The position numbers and the translations under genes were made by a program. A stretch of 64,000 nucleotides of DNA from Hydra vulgaris (Eukaryota; Cnidaria; Hydrozoa; Anthoathecata; Hydridae), in the NCBI RefSeq assembly GCF_038396675.1, contig NC_088921.1, positions 41,243,501 to 41,307,500 on the forward strand, in the 5' to 3' direction. The notes under the pieces are model-generated. The model was not told the origin of the DNA. It did not search any database and saw nothing but the letters and a program-made list of their open reading frames with translations. Below are positions 58,701-64,000 of this stretch, piece by piece; the stretch's first letter is position 1, and each line of letters opens with the position of its first letter.

Positions 58701-58756
58701 AGCAATTTGGAGGAGGTCACTTCCATTGACTGCCTGATTCTTACAAAAAATGACTC
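52707..58756 (-). mobile_element. 6.05-kb DNA transposon with about 640-bp TIRs (Sola-type candidate)
   Basis: Left TIR 52707-53355 and right TIR 58118-58756 are inverted copies, nearly identical apart from a short indel near the tips. Ends read GAGCCGTTTTTTCTAAGAAT and, reversed, GAGTCATTTTTTGTAAGAAT. TTAT flanks both sides (52703-52706, 58757-58760), a 4-bp duplication. The single gene on the minus strand is a DDE-like transposase. The GAG terminus and 4-bp TTAN-type duplication recall Sola3 (from memory). Inserted in a CR1/L2-like LINE. Confidence 0.85.
53538..57639 (-). pseudogene. Intron-containing DDE-like transposase, nearly intact
   Basis: Exons 57639-57490, 57192-54384, 54225-53973 and 53762-53538, GT-AG throughout, about 1140 codons. 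N-terminal Cys/His region (YENCCCFSKGNC; CAFHRYTFGIAW), then helical linkers. Catalytic-type Asp motifs are GMSLHVDIFFIK (about 55510) and TKSDNAGCYQGN (about 55330), then DYNEPCCGKDQCDRESA (about 55240). A C2H2-like finger CTEMNC...LEEHMLSGLH follows (about 54810-54750), then GWALPVRSSFRFSNQQKELL (54570) and QQIRSLFSR. The C-terminal exons are acidic then Tudor-like (WVAVAYEIQWNIGYIVE). Lesions: a 2-bp slip in a (GA)n run near 55270, TGA at 54977-54979, and TAA at 54605-54607. The layout matches a widespread uncharacterised metazoan transposon protein family. Confidence 0.83.
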
Positions 58757-58960
58757 TTATACATCATTGCAATGTTTATTGGAATTTTTCTTTCAAGAGT
58801 GCTTATATGATTCCTCCATGATAAATTTTCATCCAAAATAACACCTAAGAAGTTTACAGTTATTTGTCTATTAATATTTATATTATTAATTTTAAGATTG
58901 GGTAGTTTTAAAGGAAGGTTTCCTGTTTTGGTTGGTTTGTGAAATAGAGATAAAATTGTA
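58757..58960 (-). pseudogene. CR1/L2-like LINE ORF2 fragment, right of the inserted DNA transposon
   Basis: Reads LPNLKINNININRQITVNFL and GVILDENLSWRNHISTLE, the post-RT block of these LINEs, up to MMY at the insertion site. The partner fragment is at 52205-52706. Its upstream side is joined to a gag fragment at a palindrome. Confidence 0.85.
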
Positions 58961-58998
58961 TCGGAGATACATCGTATCCCCAATACAATTTTATCTCT
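58946..58998. repeat. Foldback at gag/LINE junction, 16-bp stem
   Basis: agagataaaattgtat (58946-58961) and its exact reverse complement (58983-58998) flank a 21-nt loop that itself contains gatac...gtatc. Confidence 0.95.
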
Positions 58999-59265
58999 TA
59001 ATAAACTGTTAAGACAATCGGCTGTTTTACAAAAATTGCAGTTTTTACTTAATAATTTTACTTCTGTCAAGAAGTCATCAAAACATTCACAATGTTCTTG
59101 AAAACGTTTAAAATATTTATGCCTTTCCAAAGTTTCATTAATAATACCCTTGGCAAAGACTTCCATTTTCTCCAATATAACAGAAGGATCTATTTTTTCA
59201 TCTTCGGTTAGACTTAATGATTCATAAATGTTTTGAGTTTCTGAAGAAAATGTATACCTTAACAT
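58980..59265 (-). pseudogene. Gypsy-type Gag fragment fused in frame to LINE sequence
   Basis: Minus-strand frame contains NETLERHKYFKRFQ, FLTEVKLLSKNCNFCK and LLRDKIVLGIR, typical of Ty3/Gypsy (Mag-like) Gag. The same open frame (174 codons, 59265-58741) runs on into the LINE block, so the ORF is chimeric. A different gag lineage from 44932-45327. Confidence 0.7.
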
Positions 59266-59589
59266 AGCAGCTTGATATGCAAGTGATTTTTATCCAACAA
59301 CAAAACATAATCATGTCATTTTTCAATCTAGGAGTAAAATGCAGCTTACCTATCTACAACTAAATCATTGGAGGAAAAACACCAACTTTACCACTTTCTG
59401 CCATTTTTTATAAAAGATTCTCAAGATAATTAATAAATACTATAAAACTTTTTTTTCGCACATTTATTCACATACTCGTTGCGCCGTGTTGTGTTCATAA
59501 TATTCTTTTTTCAAAGATCGGCACCGAACTATCCCTTCAAGCCGTGATACACGTATATAAATATGACACAGTCTACTTCTTTATTAACT

Positions 59590-60290
59590 ATTTTAAAAAG
59601 GGTTTTAATATCCTTATGAGAATAAAACAGATTGGAGTCATGCGCAAACAAAATAAAATTTAATAAGTTCGAGGTAAGAGATCATTTGTATAAGAAGAAA
59701 ATAGTAACGGTCCTAAGATTGAGCCTTAAGGAACTCCACATTTTATTATACTTTTTGTTGTTTTAACCATATTGAATGTATTGCTGTCTGTTTGATAAGT
59801 ATTCTTTAAACCATAGTAAACTATTGTTTTTTATTCCATAATGTTCAAGTTTTTTTAAAAGAATGACGTCGTTGACTGTGTCAAAGGCTTTAGACAGATC
59901 AATAAAGACTCCTAATGTAAAACGGTCATCATTGAAGGCATTGATTACACGAGTTACTAACTCGGTCAAAGCGTGATCAGTTAAATGATTTTTTTAAAGC
60001 CAAATTGCTTGTTGTACAACATGTTATTTACTGTTAAGTAGCTGTTTATACATTATATGTTCGAGTAACTTAGAAATGCATGGTAAAATTGATATTGGTC
60101 TGTAATTTGAAGAATCCGCGTCATCGCCAGACTTAAAGATAAGACTCATGTAATTTTTAATTTTTCTGGAACTGTACCAGATTGAAGAGAAAGATTAAAA
60201 ATGTGATGTAAAGAGGTTTCTATAAACTGAAAAACTGATTTAACAACATTTATGCTATTATTATCAAAACCAACACTTGTGTCATTTTTA
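59590..60290 (-). pseudogene. LINE reverse transcriptase relic (CR1/L2-like)
   Basis: Minus strand blocks: GTVPEKLKIT (about 60170), a broken NYRPISILPC region, then TLGVFIDLSKAFDTVNDVIL (about 59910) and YGIKNNSLLWFKEYLSNRQQ (59840-59775), then ILGPLLF-like and FILFAHDSNLFYSHKDIKTL (YADD position reads AHDS; 59660-59590). Frameshifts at several points. Confidence 0.82.
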
Positions 60291-60389
60291 AGATTTTTTT
60301 AAGTTTTTTGAAAACTTAAAAACATCTTTAAAAAAAAAAAGTGGTCGAATACAACCATTGGAGAGAATGAAACAAATAGATTTAGACAA

Positions 60390-61143
60390 CTAGAAGAGAA
60401 ATAATCTTCGAATCGAAGAAGTCAAAGAAAATGATAACGAAAACTGGGATGATGCGGAAGTAAAAGTAGTAAACCTTCTTGAAAATAACCTCAACCTAAA
60501 TGGTGTAATCATAAAAAGAGCGCACAGAACTGGTATAATCAACAATAAAAAGCCTAGAACAATTGTAATTAGATTACTTAGCTATAAAGACAAAGTAAAG
60601 ATTCTAAAAAACGCCAACAAACTAAAAGGTTCGGGAATTTATATTAACGAAGATTTTTCGCTTGAAGCTACTATAATTAGAAAGAAACTTCTTGAAAAAA
60701 GCAAAACGCCTAGGGTAAACGGTGAATATTCTGTTATTATACATGATAAGCTCAATGTTAAAGAATTTAGAAAAAAAGTTTTTTTTTTTACTTTTATATT
60801 ATTTTTTTGATAATTAACTTTATGTTGATTTTATTTTTTATTTAAAATGGCTGATAGTATTGGTTTATCAAACTTGAATTTTAATTCACAGAAAAAGTCA
60901 ATAATTTTAAACAACTATTCGGATCTCGATTATAATTTTTTTTAACGATAGTCAAGTAATTAAAAATGCTAGCCCGTTATACTATGACCCGAATTCAAAA
61001 AATATTGATAAAGGAATGGAAGATAATTCGTTTTCAATGTTTCACATTAATATTAGAAGTATTCAAAAAAATTTTGAGTCATTGAAACAATTTTTACATA
61101 AAATTGACATTAGATTTCAGGTAATTTGTCTCAGCGAGACATG
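60390..61143 (+). pseudogene. LINE ORF1 and start of ORF2 (endonuclease), plus strand
   Basis: 60390-60780 reads NLRIEEVKENDNENWDDAEV, IKRAHRTGIIN, RTIVIRLLSYKDKVKILK and GSGIYINEDFS, a Transposase_22/L1-ORF1-like RNA-binding protein. From 60847 (MADSIGLSNLNFNSQ) an ORF2 start leads to FSMFHINIRSIQKNFESLKQ and VICLSETW, the first APE endonuclease motifs. It ends abruptly at 61143, where minus-strand LINE sequence begins. Confidence 0.78.
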
Positions 61144-61345
61144 GGTATACTTGCCTTTATCAAACGATTTAAATATGTCCTGAACAAGGTCAATGATTGC
61201 ATGATCAGTGGAATAGCCAGATTTGAATTCAAATTGTATATGGTAAAGAGTATTATTTACATTTAAAAAAGAATAAAGTCTATTATACATAACTCGCTCT
61301 AATATTTTAGAAAAACAAGTAAGAATTGAGATTGATAATTGAGAG
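61144..61345 (-). pseudogene. LINE reverse transcriptase fragment
   Basis: Minus strand: TCFSKILERVMYNRLYSFLN and SGYSTDHAIIDLVQDIFKSF, the RT fingers block of CR1/L2-like LINEs. Oriented opposite to the fragment on its left. Confidence 0.8.
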
Positions 61346-61649
61346 GATAATTTGCAACTTCAAAAGGATCTGAATAGAACTTCTGATGGCTCAGCATCTT
61401 TTAGTAATAAAAACGGCCTTCAAATGGAACAAATAAAAAAGCATACTGTCGTAATATTTAAATGCAATAACTTATGCTTTATAATAACTTTTGTAGCGCA
61501 TTGTTACCATTTTAATAACCTAGCTTTCATTCATTAGAGGTTTTGACATGTTATCCGTTGCTTTTGGAAAATAATATATATATAAATATATATATATAAA
61601 TACAAAATACAAAAAACAAAAGAGCTTGTTTATATAAATTTCTTATTTT

Positions 61650-62010
61650 TAAAAGTATTTCAAGATATTGTCATTAAAAAGAATGAATTTTTTTAATTTC
61701 TTTTTAAAGACTGGGAAAGTAAATGATAAATCAAAATTAGGTAAAACGATTTTGTTCCAGAGATTAGGTGCACGATAAGCTATACAGAACTGATTGAATT
61801 TTGTTCAACAAAAGGGTTCAATTAGTGAGTTATCATTTCGTAGTGTATACTTATTTTTCATTTTTAAGGTAATGAAATCTTTAAAAATGTGTAATGAAGG
61901 ATTGATTTTACATTGAAACATAAAACATAATATTTTATATACATTCACTTCATAAATGTTAAATACTTTTATATTTTTGAATAAAAACTTTGAATGCGTA
62001 AGTCGATTTT
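61650..62010 (-). pseudogene. LINE ORF2 C-terminal fragment
   Basis: Minus strand: KVFNIYEVNVYKILCFMFQC, NPSLHIFKDFI and AYRAPNLWNKIVLPNF, the terminal block of CR1/L2-like LINEs. It ends on the right at the (TATG)n array. Confidence 0.78.
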
Positions 62011-62034
62011 CATAACAAACTAAGCGTATTGCGT

Positions 62035-62194
62035 AATGTATGTATGTATGTATGTATGTATGTATGTATGTATGTATGTATGTATGTATGTATGTATGTA
62101 TGTATGTATGTATGTATGTATGTATGTATGTATGTATGAATGTATGTATGTATGTATGTATGTATGTATGTATGTATGTATGTATGTATGTATG

Positions 62195-62224
<30 letters not shown>
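62035..62224. repeat. (TATG)n microsatellite, about 190 bp
   Basis: About 47 near-perfect tetranucleotide units with one substitution (gaat near 62139). It adjoins the LINE 3' fragment. Confidence 0.98.
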
Positions 62225-62227
<3 letters not shown>

Positions 62228-63057
62228 TAACTTTGTAATCAAGATATTGCCGTAAAATATCAGGACTGCAAGATTAACAATTAAATTGCTTAAAAAGAAA
62301 ACACTAAAGATCTTACTGTGGATTAGCAATCTTTTAAAATAAGTTCAAAATGTAAAATGCCTATCAAAATTTTACATATTATATAATCTAATGCAATATA
62401 ATTGCGGTATGTTATGGATCCAAATTTTATCTTCAATTTCCGGACCTGTGAAATATCAAGTTCTTCAAAGCTATTTTTTAGTGAGGACTTTGCTTGGTGC
62501 TGAAATTGTTTTAAGGTGGTACTAGCCCATAAAAATTAAAACAGTCAATTTATTTAATTTTAATTGCAATTTTTTTTTTAAACTACGTGCATTAAAAAAT
62601 TATTTAGAGTAAATATAAGAAAAAGTATTAGTATACTCGAAAACATGCTGAGTCAGCAAAAAATATACAACTTTAACTACATTTTTAAACAAGGATTTCT
62701 CATGAAGTAGTCAGTGTGTGAAGCTAAAATTTTGCAAAAAGGTTAACAACATGTTGATTGAGGGATTTGACCAGAATCACCATCAGAACTTTTACAGAAT
62801 CAAAATGGCTGCACTTTCAAAAATAATTTTTAATTTTTATGTAAAACTTGTGCTGCTAATGTCAATATCTCGACATCAGTTAACTATAAAAGTCTCTTTT
62901 TGGTCAAATCCCTTGACAGTAATCTGATGAACAATCTGTGAAAATTTTAGCCATAATCTCCAAGTAGTTCAAAAGATATTCTTGTTCAAAGTTCAAAAAT
63001 CTGTTAACAGAGAAAACGCAAGAAAACAAAATAAAACAACTTTAACAATATATATCT
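62225..63057. other. Non-coding 3' flank of Mutator-like relic, possible terminus
   Basis: No gene. ggtggtactagcccataaaa at about 62515 could be the terminus of the element carrying the 63058-64000 gene, but the partner end lies outside the window. 62755-62930 has loose inverted similarity (gggatttgaccagaa versus ttggtcaaatccctt). Confidence 0.35.
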
Positions 63058-64000
63058 TTAAAAATTTCCAGACACATAGGAGTCATCCTTGCTAAATCCT
63101 TTTTTTAAACCTCTCAATTTTTTCCTTCTTGATTTTGTCACTTCTTTTTCCTTCCTTTCCATATGAATGACACGATTTTTGTCTTTTTTAATTGCACCGA
63201 GAAGGAAATATTTTCCACAATGAAATCCAAGTTGCTTAAATGTTTCTTTATGGGAAACGTAACCTCCATTAAAAGATATAACTGCAGAGAAAACAGCTAA
63301 CTCTAAAACATTTTTTGAAACAAAATGTGTTTTGGGGCATTTTTCCCAGATTATTTGATTAAAAGACTCATTAGGATTTTGGGTATAGCTGTAAAAAACA
63401 TTTTGACAAAAGATTGTCCGAACTAAGTTCCATAAATATTTGGTGTAATAGGTCTTTTATAGGAACTGGTAAGTTTAACTTGTTTTTATAAGTGCATTGT
63501 CCTGTAATCTTATCCCTTTGCCATTTGCACCAGCTAGTATTGGTTCTGGGACAAAATTGATGACGCGTAGCTGCTACACCTTCGTAGCAGTGCCATAAAA
63601 CTGCAAGTACAGCTTTTTTCATAGGGTAGAGTTTATCATTCTAACGAATAGCCATACCAAAGTAATTCTGCATTAAGTTAATACTTGCATCAGTTAGTCT
63701 TCCTTTACCTGAGAGAGTTTTACTGTCATTCAACTTTTCTTTTTTTTTTATTGCACGTAAATTCCGAAGTCTTGTTCCAAGTTTCTTTTGAACATGACCA
63801 AGACACTCTAGTTTTTCTGGTATCAACGTTTCTCCATAAGGTCTTGCTTCCCTTACTTTGCTGTATGCTTTAGTGTCCCCATCTCCTATGTAATGACTGT
63901 ACCTTAAGTTAAACTTACTTAATGAAGAACAAAAAACTGAAATAGCACCAGCGGACTCCATAGTACCAGATGATTCGTGATGATTAATTGCACACTTATG
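63058..64000 (-). pseudogene. Mutator-like transposase relic, 5' end outside window
   Basis: Minus strand from the window edge: HKCAINHHESSGTMESAGAI, RYSHYIGDGDTKAYSKV (Asp motif), KLECLGHVQKKLGTRLRNL, LSGKGRLTDASINLMQNYFG, then a TAG at about 63640, then MKKAVLAVLWHC, FCPRTNTSWCKW and LSSDNLLSKCF. A frameshift near 63395 leads to TQNPNESFNQIIWEKCPKTH, then ELAVFSAVISFNGG and KQLGFHCGKYF, ending DDSYVSGNF and a stop at 63058-63060. This matches what I know as the Mutator-like transposase domain family of invertebrates. The two lesions indicate inactivity. Confidence 0.82.

Noticed and set aside
62036-62329. Open frames of MYVC or IHTY repeats
   Set aside because: Translation of the (TATG)n array; the minus-strand frame only looks long because it continues into a LINE fragment.

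Overview
This window looks like AT-rich, intron-bearing animal DNA. The closest fit I can infer is a cnidarian such as Hydra: very high A+T, long (AT)n tracts, TRIM-NHL genes of metazoan type, and a dense mix of L1-like and CR1/L2-like LINEs, hAT, P, Mutator-like and other DNA transposons. The species call is inference only.

The left half holds two host genes, arranged head to head about 1.5 kb apart. Gene A (minus strand, 5670 down to 2923, 4 exons) and gene B (plus strand, 7167 to 29259, 9 exons) both encode complete RING / B-box1 / B-box2 / coiled-coil / filamin / 6xNHL proteins, the TRIM71 (LIN-41)-like architecture. They are predicted RNA-binding or post-transcriptional regulators and E3 ligases. 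They are clear paralogues, but none of their intron positions coincide. Gene B is stretched to 22 kb by transposons, above all by a 13.8-kb intron that cuts the filamin domain.

That intron holds (i) a TIR-bounded element of about 4.1 kb (17898-22012), whose decayed minus-strand multi-exon gene has a Cys-rich tail and a signature I read as FEN/XPG-like nuclease; (ii) a hAT element with an 8-bp target duplication (22297-25362) carrying a nested 108-bp MITE; and (iii) several palindromic MITEs. Smaller introns hold a tRNA-derived SINE, a 258-bp MITE with a 9-bp target duplication, (AT)n tracts and a hammerhead-ribozyme-like motif.

From 29.3 kb to the end I find no convincing host gene. Left to right: MITEs and foldbacks; a full-length but broken L1-like LINE (30949-35940; a second, inverted copy occupies 1-1975 and has grown a 34-bp minisatellite out of its own ORF2); LINE 3' fragments; a Ty3/Gypsy relic (44932-47188) cut by a ZMYM-type hAT (47189-50090), which abuts an inverted P-element relic (50093-51712); a nearly intact 6.05-kb element with TIRs of about 640 bp and an intron-containing transposase (52707-58756) inserted in a CR1/L2-like LINE; scrambled LINE and gag fragments (58757-62010); a (TATG)n array; and a Mutator-like transposase relic running off the right edge.

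A recurring small-scale feature is near-perfect foldbacks with tiny loops inside or between transposon remnants, as expected from replication template switching.
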